Origin: XYD1-FULL-44-32 sp964433715
Lineage (GTDB): Bacteria > Patescibacteriota > Minisyncoccia > Phycocordibacterales > XYD1-FULL-46-19
DNA: 29,755 bases
Direction: 5' to 3'
Assembly: GCA_964433715.1 (NCBI GenBank)
Contig: CAYSSL010000004.1
Location: 1-29,755, forward strand
In this document: positions 6,637 through 14,283 of the stretch, piece by piece
How the letters are laid out: each line of letters starts with the position of its first letter
Numbering within the stretch: the stretch's first letter is position 1
The notes under the pieces: model-generated
What the model was told of the DNA's origin: nothing
The model's input: only the letters and a program-made list of their open reading frames with translations
Databases searched by the model: none
Made by a program: the position numbers and the translations under genes

Positions 6637-7107
6637 ATGATAGAACTAAAACACATAACCATAAAAAATATCCCAGCAGTATCTAACTATATTGTTAATC
6701 CTGAAGTGTCTAAATTTTTGACTTGGAAACCCTATACAAATGAAATTGATATTCAAAAGTACTTCGACTACGCTGTTAAATGTTTAGATTTTCCCGATGA
6801 GATATTCTGTATTATTTTTGAGGATGAAATTATTGGTACGGCACACTTACTTTATAGACCCAATGAAAGTGTGCAGATTGGGTTTGGTATTTTGCCAAGA
6901 TTTTGGAATAAGGGTTTAGGCTATAAGGTGGCAATAGAAATAATTCAATACATTAGAAATTCTAGATGGTCAAAAGAGACTAAGCGTATAATCGCAGTAA
7001 TTCACAAAAAGAATGTTTTTGCCAGCAGAATTTTTATCAAGCTAGATTTTTGTCTAGAAAAGGAAAATGTGAAAGACAATTTTGATCAGTATGTACTTGT
7101 TTTGTAA
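6637..7107 (+). CDS. GNAT-family N-acetyltransferase
   Basis: A 156-residue protein from ATG 6637; ATG 6628 and TTG 6589 are in-frame alternatives. The later start is chosen because a perfect TATAAT lies at 6624-6629, which would put the transcript start at or near 6637, and because the fold begins there ('MIELKHITIKNIPAVSNYI'). The layout is RimJ/RimL-like. Motif A is 'IGFGILPRFWNKGLGYK', giving the acetyl-CoA pyrophosphate loop (R-x3-K-G-x-G), and a later 'NVFASRIFIKLDF' strand-helix is the usual GNAT motif B. The acceptor may be a protein N-terminus or small amine. Single gene, AT-rich. An inverted repeat AAGCCATTA/TAATGGCTT at 7152-7186 follows and may end the transcript. Confidence 0.78.
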   Translation: MIELKHITIKNIPAVSNYIVNPEVSKFLTWKPYTNEIDIQKYFDYAVKCLDFPDEIFCIIFEDEIIGTAHLLYRPNESVQIGFGILPRFWNKGLGYKVAIEIIQYIRNSRWSKETKRIIAVIHKKNVFASRIFIKLDFCLEKENVKDNFDQYVLVL

Positions 7108-7151
7108 AATATTTACATCTAATGTAATTATTGGACTGATTATTATGTAGT

Positions 7152-7186
7152 AAGCCATTACAACTTATGGTCGTGCCTAATGGCTT
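7152..7186 (+). terminator. Possible terminator after GNAT gene
   Basis: A 9-bp perfect inverted repeat AAGCCATTA/TAATGGCTT with a 17-base loop, followed by TAAATTATTAATTG and not a clean T tract. Terminator strength is doubtful. Confidence 0.35.
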
Positions 7187-7202
7187 TAAATTATTAATTG
7201 TT

Positions 7203-7240
7203 AGATAAAATAATCCCCAGCGGCCGCAAGGACGCTGGGG
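7203..7240 (-). terminator. Terminator of reverse-strand gene 7269-7658
   Basis: On the reverse strand CCCCAGCG/CGCTGGGG (7240-7233 and 7222-7215) forms an 8-bp GC-rich stem followed by ATTATTTTATC, about 30 bases past the stop. Confidence 0.7.
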
Positions 7241-7268
7241 GAGTGGTTGAAATTCTGCAGCCTTTATT

Positions 7269-7658
7269 TTACATGGCTGGCGGCGGACCCAAAACCGATC
7301 GATGAATGCACTGGTACTGGGGCATCCCAGTTACGGGCTCAATGTCGAGCCGGTCGCGAATGATGCACGATAGTATTGCCGCCACGAGTTGGCACAAGAC
7401 TTCCTCGCCATCAATCTTCAGGATCAGGGCGCTCGCGACCGCTTCCCGCGATCGCTCAATGTCGGCGAGCTCAAACTCCGACATTATCTTGCCCAGCTTT
7501 TCGGGGGTCATGGCAGCCACGGAGCCAGCCAAGAGGTCATGCATTACCTGCTTTTGGAAGTCAGGGAAACTTCCGCTACCGTGCATGTTAATCGCCAGGC
7601 GACCGAAGTTGTTTTCGCCGATCAGGTTGTTCGTCAGGTGTTCTATGTATTTCCTCAT
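7269..7658 (-). CDS. Hypothetical protein, 129 residues
   Basis: No family recognised. The reading is supported by an AAGGAGA Shine-Dalgarno at good spacing upstream of the ATG and a GC-rich terminator downstream. The protein is helical and soluble in appearance: 'FPDFQKQVMHDLLAGSVAAMTPEKLGKIMSEFELADIERSRE' is amphipathic, and 'LCQLVAAILSCIIRDRL' is hydrophobic but interrupted by charge. It ends with a proline-rich 'GPPPAM'. GC content is higher than that of the GNAT gene beside it. No obvious partner; the divergent neighbour is the structured RNA and ABC transporter. Not annotated further because nothing in the sequence allows it. Confidence 0.6.
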   Translation of the reverse strand: MRKYIEHLTNNLIGENNFGRLAINMHGSGSFPDFQKQVMHDLLAGSVAAMTPEKLGKIMSEFELADIERSREAVASALILKIDGEEVLCQLVAAILSCIIRDRLDIEPVTGMPQYQCIHRSVLGPPPAM

Positions 7659-7846
7659 TTTTTATCTCCTTTCCAGAGATTATCCACGCCCGAAATTCGG
7701 ATCATTCTGGCCGAAACATTCGACAGCTTGATGATAGGAACCAGAGGAAGTTCCTGAGTGGATTGGCAAAGTAACGGTTTGCCGCTGGGCCAATAGAAAC
7801 ATAGATTATACAAAAAATCAAGTCTGGAGCTGGACCCTTCTCCTAC

Positions 7847-7874
7847 TTGACACATCACCATAACAATATATAAT
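7847..7874 (+). promoter_or_regulatory. Strong promoter of the structured RNA
   Basis: Consensus TTGACA (7847-7852) and consensus TATAAT (7869-7874) with a 16-base spacer. This is the closest match to the canonical sigma-70 sequence in the window. The start point would be near 7881. Confidence 0.82.
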
Positions 7875-7880
7875 TTGAAT

Positions 7881-8075
7881 ATATTATAAGTGTCGAATTT
7901 ACTATGCATTTAATCGCCGCACAAGTTAATAGCTGGAAAAAGACGCCATACATGGCGGATTTCGTGGTGCGGAGCCTTATCTCTAAGGCTTTGGGGCGAT
8001 ATGTTTCTTTGGCGGTTCCTATTTCTTAATAGGTAAACGGCCGCAGACACATCCCGCCCCCTAGGCGGGATTTTT
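7881..8075 (+). ncRNA. Candidate structured RNA or cis-regulatory leader
   Basis: About 195 bases lie between a consensus promoter and an intrinsic terminator. The RNA folds almost entirely into nested stems: GTGTC/GACAC at the base (7890-7894 with 8046-8050), ATCGCC/GGCGAT (7913-7918 with 7995-8000), GCAC/GTGC (7919-7922 with 7967-7970), CGCCA/TGGCG (7944-7957), AGCCTTA/TAAGGCT (7973-7990), GCGG/CCGC (8012-8015 with 8041-8044) and CCTATT/AATAGG (8018-8033). It matches no RNA I recognise: the signatures of 6S, SRP, RNase P, tmRNA and the common riboswitches are not seen. It could be a stand-alone small RNA, or a switch for the ABC transporter gene 60 bases past the terminator. A 41-codon open frame (7904-8029) crosses it but has no Shine-Dalgarno and is probably accidental. 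Confidence 0.6.
8051..8075 (+). terminator. Intrinsic terminator of the structured RNA
   Basis: ATCCCGCC and GGCGGGAT form an 8-bp stem around CCCTA, followed by a T tract. The 5' arm could instead pair with GGCGG at 8011-8015, an arrangement that would act as an antiterminator. Confidence 0.8.
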
Positions 8076-8135
8076 GGTCTTTGAAATAGACTTGTTGTAA
8101 TAACCAAACTACTACGGTAGAGGGAGGATAAATCC

Positions 8136-9968
8136 GTGAGTGAAGAAAAAGACTGGGACGACCCCAAGATTGACGAACAAACTGTGTCGTATTTTGTGCG
8201 CGGAATGCGCACCCTGTGGCAACTGGTTGCTCTGGAGCGTCGGCGTATTCTCTTGGCAACTTTAGTGTTGCTGGTGGCGGAGCTGCTTAATCTGGCTGTG
8301 CCCCTTGTCTTTAAGGCGTTGCTGGACTATCTGCCGGTGGTGATGAGTGACGGTATTAGTTGGTATGTTGGTGGTCTGGCGTTGCTGATGTTTGGGGCGC
8401 GGATCACCACTCTTCTTTTGCGCCGATTTGTGCAGGAACCAATTTTCCTGCGGGCCATTATCAACTTGGAAAGTTTGTGGCCCCAGATCGCTCAAAAAAA
8501 GCTTTTGGCTTTGTCGATTAATTTTCATGAACGTGAAAACACGGGCAAGAAGATTGCCAAGGTCAATAAGGGTGTAGAAAAGTTGGTCACCATGCTAGCC
8601 GACTTTTTCTGGCAGATGTTACCGGCTGGTTTGTATCTTTCTTTAAACATCCCGATCATTATCTTCCTTGATTGGAAGCTGGGCTTGTTGTTTGTTGTTC
8701 CGCTCATTCCTTTTGTGTGGATCAACCTCAGAAGCTACAAGGTCTTCTATCCCCAATGGGAAGAGTGGGACAAAAAGAAAGAGAAATCGATCGGTCTCTT
8801 TTGCCAATCAATCATCAATATCCGCACTATTCAGACCTTCGTCTCAGAAGAGAGGGTGGCTGCGGAACATGGTGGAGTGCGAGACGAAATGTGCGAGTTG
8901 GATATGAAAATGTCCCTCCGGATGCAACTGTACTTCTTTGTCATGGAGCTGATACTCGGTACGTTTTTCATCGCCACCATCGTGTCTGGTCTGTACTTTG
9001 TTTCGCGTGGTTGGAGCACAGTGGGGACAGTGGCGTATGTGTTTATCACCGGCAACGTGGCGCTCCAAAACTTGTGGAACATGATCCATGTTTACACTAG
9101 AATGCTGCGCAATTTAGTTTCGGCTGAGAGAATGCAAGCTCTGCTGTTGGAAGATGTTGACGTCGCCAATTTGGCCCCCAGTGTAGTACCAGTGTCCGAT
9201 GACATCTCTCTGTGTGTTGATGGTCTGAAGCACACTTATCGGGGTAAAAAAGAGCCGGCAATCGCAATTGAGAAGCTCTGTATTTTTCCCGGAGAAATGT
9301 TTGCTCTTGTCGGCCCTAGTGGTTCGGGTAAAAGTACTCTGGCGAGTCTCTTTACTAGAACTCAAGACCCGACCGAAGGGGTGGTACAGATTGGCGGTTG
9401 TGATATTCGCGACGTTGATCGCGATTGGTACCGTCGGTTGTTTGCCGTTGTGCCCCAAGATGTAGAGGTGTTAGAGGGTAGCATTTTGGACAATATCCGT
9501 ATGGCTTGCCCTAGTGCCAAAGACGACTGGATTAGCCAAGCGGTGGAAGCGGCTTGCTTGTCGGAGATTGTAACCGATCACGAGCGTTTCCCTGACGGCT
9601 TGCTCACCAAGGTGGGCGAGCGGGGAGTACGTTTGTCTGGTGGTGAGCGGCAGCGAGTGGGTATTGCCAGAGCCTATGTGGCCCTGCTGGCCGGATCACG
9701 TTTTCTGGTTCTTGATGAAGCAACTTCCGCCCTTGATACCGTCTCGGAGAGAGTCGTTCAAGATTTTCTGGGCCAATTGCGCCAGAAAAAGATGATCACT
9801 CTAATTGTTATCGCTCACCGTCTGTCTACCATTCTCACGGCCGACAGAATTTGTGTGCTAGAGGGTGGGAGGATTATTGAAGAAGGCGATCACAGCAAGC
9901 TCTTAAAGAAAAACGGACTCTATGCCCAGCTGGTGAGACTGCAAAGTCTTAATCAGGTGCGGGAATAG
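8136..9968 (+). CDS. ABC exporter, fused membrane and ATPase domains
   Basis: A 610-residue half-transporter of the ABCB/MsbA-like exporter type. The N-terminal membrane domain has about six hydrophobic segments (starting at residues 40-65 'RRILLATLVLLVAELLNLAVPLVFK'). The ATPase domain has Walker A GPSGSGKST (393-401), signature LSGGE (500-504), Walker B LVLDEATSALD (D527, E528) and the H-loop IAHRLST. It would form a homodimer or pair with another half-transporter elsewhere, pumping a lipid, peptide or drug outward; the substrate is unknown. The start is GTG at 8136, supported by AGGGAGG 8-14 bases upstream. It follows the structured RNA and terminator, which may control it. A strong terminator follows at 9997. 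Confidence 0.93.
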   Translation: MSEEKDWDDPKIDEQTVSYFVRGMRTLWQLVALERRRILLATLVLLVAELLNLAVPLVFKALLDYLPVVMSDGISWYVGGLALLMFGARITTLLLRRFVQEPIFLRAIINLESLWPQIAQKKLLALSINFHERENTGKKIAKVNKGVEKLVTMLADFFWQMLPAGLYLSLNIPIIIFLDWKLGLLFVVPLIPFVWINLRSYKVFYPQWEEWDKKKEKSIGLFCQSIINIRTIQTFVSEERVAAEHGGVRDEMCELDMKMSLRMQLYFFVMELILGTFFIATIVSGLYFVSRGWSTVGTVAYVFITGNVALQNLWNMIHVYTRMLRNLVSAERMQALLLEDVDVANLAPSVVPVSDDISLCVDGLKHTYRGKKEPAIAIEKLCIFPGEMFALVGPSGSGKSTLASLFTRTQDPTEGVVQIGGCDIRDVDRDWYRRLFAVVPQDVEVLEGSILDNIRMACPSAKDDWISQAVEAACLSEIVTDHERFPDGLLTKVGERGVRLSGGERQRVGIARAYVALLAGSRFLVLDEATSALDTVSERVVQDFLGQLRQKKMITLIVIAHRLSTILTADRICVLEGGRIIEEGDHSKLLKKNGLYAQLVRLQSLNQVRE

Positions 9969-9996
9969 GTTCCTGCTTTCGGTTGGTTAAAACACG

Positions 9997-10026
9997 GCGG
10001 TTTCTCGAAAGAGAAGCCGCTTTTTT
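9997..10026 (+). terminator. Terminator of the ABC exporter gene
   Basis: A 10-bp stem GCGGTTTCTC/GAGAAGCCGC (one G-T pair) with a GAAA tetraloop and six T. Confidence 0.9.
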
Positions 10027-10132
10027 ATACTTAAATGTATTATTTATCATAAGCTGGAAGTGTTATTATAATTTTAGTGAAAGAGTTAATACTAAAATAC
10101 GTCTGATACAGTTATCAGCAAGTTAAAAAACT

Positions 10133-10765
10133 ATGAATAAAAATCAGCAAAAATTATTGGTGTTAATTCTTGTAATTTTTCTGGTGGCGGTTGGGTTGTG
10201 GTCTGCAGAATTTTGGTCTAATTCCGATCAGGAGGAAACCATCGCCTGTACTCTAGAGGCTAAACTCTGTCCGGATGGATCGTCGGTGGGTCGGGTGCCG
10301 CCGTCGTGCAATTTTGCCCCCTGTGCAACTTCGGCGGCGGCACCGGCTGGCTGGAATCTTGCTACCAATAAACAAGGTATTTCTTTTTATTACCCATCAA
10401 TACTTTCTACAAAATATATAAGAGCTTTTACTTGGCCACCATTAGTTCAAATTAGTGAAGAAAGTTTTAAATGTCTATCAGCTGGTCCTTCTACTGAACT
10501 AGCGGGTGAGACTGATAGTCGGACTATCAACGAGCGGAAATATTGTATTACTAAAATATCTGATGGGGCAGCCGGTAGTGTTTATGAGCAATATGTTTAT
10601 ACTACCCCTTGGACCGAAGATAATACTTTAACTCTAACTTTCACGTTGCGCTCTACTCAGTGTGGTGTTTATGATGAGCCCCAAAGGATTGCTTGTGAGG
10701 TTGAGAGACGAGAGTTTGATATTGGTCCACTAATTGATAAAATAGTAGGGACGATTCAAATCTAG
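10133..10765 (+). CDS. Membrane-anchored Cys-motif protein of unknown function
   Basis: A 210-residue protein with an N-terminal membrane anchor ('KLLVLILVIFLVAVGLW', residues 8-24), so most of it lies outside the membrane. After the anchor comes a compact four-cysteine motif, CTLEAKLCPDGSSVGR then PPSCNFAPC, seen in many small surface proteins of this kind of bacterium and probably disulfide-bonded. The rest (from about residue 75) begins 'GWNLATNKQGISFYYPS', a beta-rich domain resembling those that follow this motif elsewhere, with further cysteines. No catalytic site is visible. Single gene; 107 bases after a terminator, with no clear Shine-Dalgarno. Confidence 0.65.
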   Translation: MNKNQQKLLVLILVIFLVAVGLWSAEFWSNSDQEETIACTLEAKLCPDGSSVGRVPPSCNFAPCATSAAAPAGWNLATNKQGISFYYPSILSTKYIRAFTWPPLVQISEESFKCLSAGPSTELAGETDSRTINERKYCITKISDGAAGSVYEQYVYTTPWTEDNTLTLTFTLRSTQCGVYDEPQRIACEVERREFDIGPLIDKIVGTIQI

Positions 10766-10895
10766 CTTCTCTTTAATCGGTTTATAAGATATTCGGGCAT
10801 TTTTTCTAGTTTAAGTTTTAGCCTAGATTTTGAAATAAATTAACCTTCTTAATTGTAATAAAGGTATTAGGATTTAACCAAAATTTAAACTAACT

Positions 10896-11396
10896 ATGAA
10901 GCCTTATGTTCCAGCTGTTTCTATTTTAGCCTTTATTGTTGTGGCGATAGCGGGTTTTGGGTATGTAAAAATTAAAAATGAGAGTTCGGTGGTTGATATT
11001 GGATTGGCGAGTACAACAACGTCTGTGACGCCAATCGTGGTTTCAGAATCTGCCCCTACTATAACAAAGGATGTAGTAAAGACGCCGGTGGTGCCTATAT
11101 CTAAACCTATATCAACTCCGACTCCAGTTCCTCCTCCGGTCGTGGTCGTTACTCCTGAACCAACACCTACTGGATATACCCTAGCTCAAGTTTCCGCTCA
11201 TGGTAACAAAAGCTCTTGCTGGACAGCGATAGAAGGACAGGTCTATGATATTACCAATTATATTAATCAACATCCGGGCGGTTCAGCTATTTTGAGAAGT
11301 TGTGGCGTTGATGGAACTAGGATGTTTAACGGTGTGGGAGCCCATCGGGGTTCAATTGGTGGGCTAGCTTCTTATATTATCGGACCCTTGATTTAG
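10896..11396 (+). CDS. Membrane-anchored cytochrome b5-domain protein
   Basis: A 166-residue protein with an N-terminal anchor (residues 7-25), a Thr/Pro/Val-rich linker (about 40-92), and a C-terminal cytochrome b5-like domain: 'YTLAQVSAHGNKSSCWTAI' then 'VYDITNYINQHPGG' with heme ligand H126, and second ligand H150 in 'GVGAHRG'. The layout places a heme domain outside the membrane on a flexible stalk. The stop codon is followed with no gap by the start of the flavocytochrome gene (TAGATG), so the two are probably made together and act as one electron-transfer unit; that partnership is inferred from coupling. Confidence 0.85.
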   Translation: MKPYVPAVSILAFIVVAIAGFGYVKIKNESSVVDIGLASTTTSVTPIVVSESAPTITKDVVKTPVVPISKPISTPTPVPPPVVVVTPEPTPTGYTLAQVSAHGNKSSCWTAIEGQVYDITNYINQHPGGSAILRSCGVDGTRMFNGVGAHRGSIGGLASYIIGPLI

Positions 11397-12689
11397 ATGA
11401 ACAAAAAAATATTATATTTAGTCCTGATCTTAAACTTTATTATTGCTGGCATCTTTTGGTGGTTAGGGTCGGGTGATTTGTTTGCCTTTGGCGGGCAAGG
11501 CGCTCTAAAGGCTTTTGGTCGCCTATTCGGAGTATTGGGTCAGCTGCTTATTCTTTTAGAATTAGCACTAGTTAGTCGGTTACCGTTTGTGGAAAAAGCT
11601 TTTAGTTTAGACCGGCGAGTTCAGCTCCACCGCTTTGTGGGTTACGGTATTTTGTCGGCTTTTATTTTACACCCACTCTTTTTGTCTTTTGGTTACGACA
11701 GTGGGGCCGGTGCGACGAACCAGTTTTTTAGTTTTATTTTAAACTGGGAAGACATTTTTAATGCTTTGGTGGCATTGATAATTTTTATTGTTGTCATCAT
11801 TATTTCTATTCCGGTAGTTCGGCGAAAGTTGAGATATGATACTTGGTATTTTATGCATTTACTAATGTATGTTGCTTTGTTTTTGTCATTTGGTCACCAA
11901 ACTAAATCGGGTGATTTTGCCTCTGGTTCTGCTTTGTATTATTGGGTTGGCTTAAACTTTGGGATGATTGGTTTATTTTTAGCTTATCGTTTGTTGCGCC
12001 CGATTTATCTTTATTACCGACACCGGTTTGTGGTGGATGAAGTGGTGGCCGAAGGGCCGAATATTTGGTCTGTTTATATCAAGGGCAGTAATTTAGCCAA
12101 TTTTAAATATGAAGCTGGGCAGTTTGCCAGTTTAATATTTGTGGCTAAAGATTTGTGGTATCACCACCCTTTTTCTTTTTCTCTTCCGCCGGGGAATAAT
12201 CGTTTGCGTTTTACCATGAAAGCCCTTGGGGACTTTACGGCTCAAACCGAGAAAATAAAAGTCGGGACCAAGGTGTTGATTGATGGTCCTTTTGGCCACT
12301 TCACCACTATTTTTGGCCACAACACTAAATATCTTTTGGTGGCTGGGGGGATTGGAATCACCCCCATTCGCTCGTTGTTGGAAAAATTAAAAATGCAAAA
12401 CAAAGATGTAAAGTTTATTTATGGTGCTAAAACTGAAGCGGAGCTAGTTTTAAAATCAGAAATTGATCAGTTGGGGGCTAGTGGCGAATATGTTTTGTCA
12501 CAAGAAAAGAAAACGGGTTTTGGTGAGGGGATTATTGATTTACCTAAAATCAAAAATTTGGCGCCCGATTTTATGGAGCGGGATATTTATATTTGTGGGC
12601 CACGACTGATGACTAAAAATTTACGCCGAAACTTGGCTCTGGCTGGTGTACCCAAAAACCACATTCACTTTGAGGAGTTTAGTTTTTAA
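11397..12689 (+). CDS. Ferric-reductase-type transmembrane flavocytochrome
   Basis: A 430-residue protein with about six membrane helices followed by a ferredoxin-reductase-like domain. Helix 3 has 'LHRFVGYGILSAFILHP', two histidines 14 apart that suit heme b binding, and a later helix has 'YFMHLLMYVALFLSFGH', another His pair. The cytosolic half has 'HPFSFSLPPG' for FAD and 'LLVAGGIGITPIRSLL' and 'YICGPRLM' for NAD(P)H. The NOX/FRE/MsrQ group moves electrons from NAD(P)H across the membrane to iron, oxygen or a redox partner. Here the acceptor may be the cytochrome b5 protein encoded just before it. No gap to that gene. Confidence 0.85.
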   Translation: MNKKILYLVLILNFIIAGIFWWLGSGDLFAFGGQGALKAFGRLFGVLGQLLILLELALVSRLPFVEKAFSLDRRVQLHRFVGYGILSAFILHPLFLSFGYDSGAGATNQFFSFILNWEDIFNALVALIIFIVVIIISIPVVRRKLRYDTWYFMHLLMYVALFLSFGHQTKSGDFASGSALYYWVGLNFGMIGLFLAYRLLRPIYLYYRHRFVVDEVVAEGPNIWSVYIKGSNLANFKYEAGQFASLIFVAKDLWYHHPFSFSLPPGNNRLRFTMKALGDFTAQTEKIKVGTKVLIDGPFGHFTTIFGHNTKYLLVAGGIGITPIRSLLEKLKMQNKDVKFIYGAKTEAELVLKSEIDQLGASGEYVLSQEKKTGFGEGIIDLPKIKNLAPDFMERDIYICGPRLMTKNLRRNLALAGVPKNHIHFEEFSF

Positions 12690-12719
12690 GTAAGCCTAAA
12701 TAGAGTTGAGGTTGCTATT

Positions 12720-12748
12720 TTGACGATAGTCTTTAGATGTGTTATATT
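12720..12748 (+). promoter_or_regulatory. Promoter of the M32 carboxypeptidase gene
   Basis: TTGACG (12720-12725) and TATATT (12743-12748) are exactly 17 bases apart. The ATG at 12755 is seven bases past the -10 box, so the transcript probably begins on or beside the start codon. This also argues against the earlier ATG at 12737. Confidence 0.72.
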
Positions 12749-12754
12749 TGGTGG

Positions 12755-14263
12755 ATGAACGAAAGTCCCATCAAAATCTTGAAAGAGCGCTTGGTGGAGA
12801 TTTCTCACCTCACTTCCATTCTCAATCTTTTGGAGTGGGATCAAGAAGTAAACATGCCCAAGAAGGCTGGCGACGCCCGAGCTGAATCTTTTGCCCACCT
12901 AGCTGGCATTATTCATAACAAAATCCTTGCTTTAAACGACGGCAAGCATTTAGCTCAACTGAAAAAATTATTTGATAGTGGGAAAATCAGTGGTAGCAAT
13001 GGGATAATTGTCAATGAAACTTGGCGAACCTATGATCGGGAAATTAAATTGCCGGCTGGTTTTGTGCGGGAATTGGCCACTACTATTTCCAAAGCCCAAG
13101 GGGTGTGGGCCGAAGCGCGTGCCAAAAATGATTTTGCTATTTTTTTACCGCATCTGGAAAAAATAGTGAAGCTAAAAAAACAAGAAGCCGAGCTGGTGGG
13201 CTATGCCACTTCGCCCTATGATGCCCTGCTCGATGCTTACGAGCCGGGGATAGACACCGCGACGGCCTCGGCAATATTGTTGAACCTTAAAAAATTTCTA
13301 GTGCCATTTTTAAGGCGGATAAAAGAATCGGCGGTGACCATAAAGACTGAGCGAGTAAAGGGGCGGTTCAAGCTCCACCAGCAAATTTTATTTAATGAAC
13401 TGGTGTTGAAAAAAATAGGTTTTGATTTTGAGGCGGGTCGGCTCGATGCCAGTATCCACCCTTTTTCTAGCGGCTTTCATCCCTACGACGTGCGTCTTAC
13501 TACCCGCTACAAGGAAAATGATGTTTTGTATTCCTTGGGATCGACTATTCACGAAGCTGGACATGGTTTGTATGAACAGGGATTACCAGTGGAACATTTT
13601 GGGACACCACTGGCCGAAACCGTGTCACTTGGTATTCACGAGTCACAGTCGCGTTTGTGGGAAAACCAAATTGGTAAGGGACGACCGTTTTGGAAATATT
13701 TTTACCCAAAATTACAAAAGACTTGGCCGAAACCGTTTCAGAATATTTCCTCGTCTGAATTTTACCAGATTATTAATCGAGTTCAGCCATCACTTATTCG
13801 TACTGAAGCCGATGAGGTGACATATAACTTGCATATTATTTTGCGTTTTGAAATGGAAAAGGATTTAATTGAAGGCAAAATTAAAGCCAAAGATTTGCCG
13901 GTGATTTGGCGGGCCAAAATGAAGGAGTATTTAGATATTGAGGTGCCGTCAGACACTTTGGGTGTTTTACAAGATGTTCATTGGTCGGCGGGGTTGTTTG
14001 GTTATTTTCCGACTTATAGTTTTGGCAATTTGTATGCCGCCCAATTTTATCAGCAGTTGGAAAAGAATATTCCAGACTTGGACAAAAAGATCAAAAAAGG
14101 AGATTTTACTGCTGTCATTGATTGGCTCCGAAAAAACATTCATATGCGTGGCAAGACTGACACGGCCGCTGCTTTGGTTAAAAAAGTAACCGGCGAAGAC
14201 CTTGATCCGAAATATTTTGCCGCTTATCTCGAGAAAAAATACGCTGAGATATATCATATTTAA
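12755..14263 (+). CDS. M32 family metallo-carboxypeptidase
   Basis: A 502-residue zinc carboxypeptidase of the Taq/Pfu M32 family, which removes C-terminal amino acids from peptides in the cytosol. The zinc motif HEAGH is at 266-270, the third ligand region is HESQSRLWEN at 295-304 (E296), and 'ISHLTSILNLLEWDQEVNMP' near the N-terminus is the typical family opening. Length is normal. ATG 12755 is preferred to 12737 since the earlier frame begins in the promoter. No signal peptide. Likely a role in peptide recycling, which suits a bacterium with few biosynthetic genes (inference). Confidence 0.93.
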   Translation: MNESPIKILKERLVEISHLTSILNLLEWDQEVNMPKKAGDARAESFAHLAGIIHNKILALNDGKHLAQLKKLFDSGKISGSNGIIVNETWRTYDREIKLPAGFVRELATTISKAQGVWAEARAKNDFAIFLPHLEKIVKLKKQEAELVGYATSPYDALLDAYEPGIDTATASAILLNLKKFLVPFLRRIKESAVTIKTERVKGRFKLHQQILFNELVLKKIGFDFEAGRLDASIHPFSSGFHPYDVRLTTRYKENDVLYSLGSTIHEAGHGLYEQGLPVEHFGTPLAETVSLGIHESQSRLWENQIGKGRPFWKYFYPKLQKTWPKPFQNISSSEFYQIINRVQPSLIRTEADEVTYNLHIILRFEMEKDLIEGKIKAKDLPVIWRAKMKEYLDIEVPSDTLGVLQDVHWSAGLFGYFPTYSFGNLYAAQFYQQLEKNIPDLDKKIKKGDFTAVIDWLRKNIHMRGKTDTAAALVKKVTGEDLDPKYFAAYLEKKYAEIYHI

Positions 14264-14283
14264 ATGGATGTTAAAGAAATATT

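Noticed and set aside
7655..7909. Reverse-strand frame of 84 codons upstream of the 7269-7658 gene
   Set aside because: It covers the promoter of the structured RNA and the leader of the reverse-strand gene; no Shine-Dalgarno and no family resemblance.
7904..8029. A 41-codon forward frame inside the structured RNA
   Set aside because: No Shine-Dalgarno, and almost every part of it is taken up by compatible RNA stems. A small protein is not excluded, but the RNA reading is better supported.
7881..8050. 6S, SRP, RNase P or tmRNA as identity of the structured RNA
   Set aside because: The long rod with a central bubble of 6S is absent, and the conserved core sequences of the other three were not found by eye.
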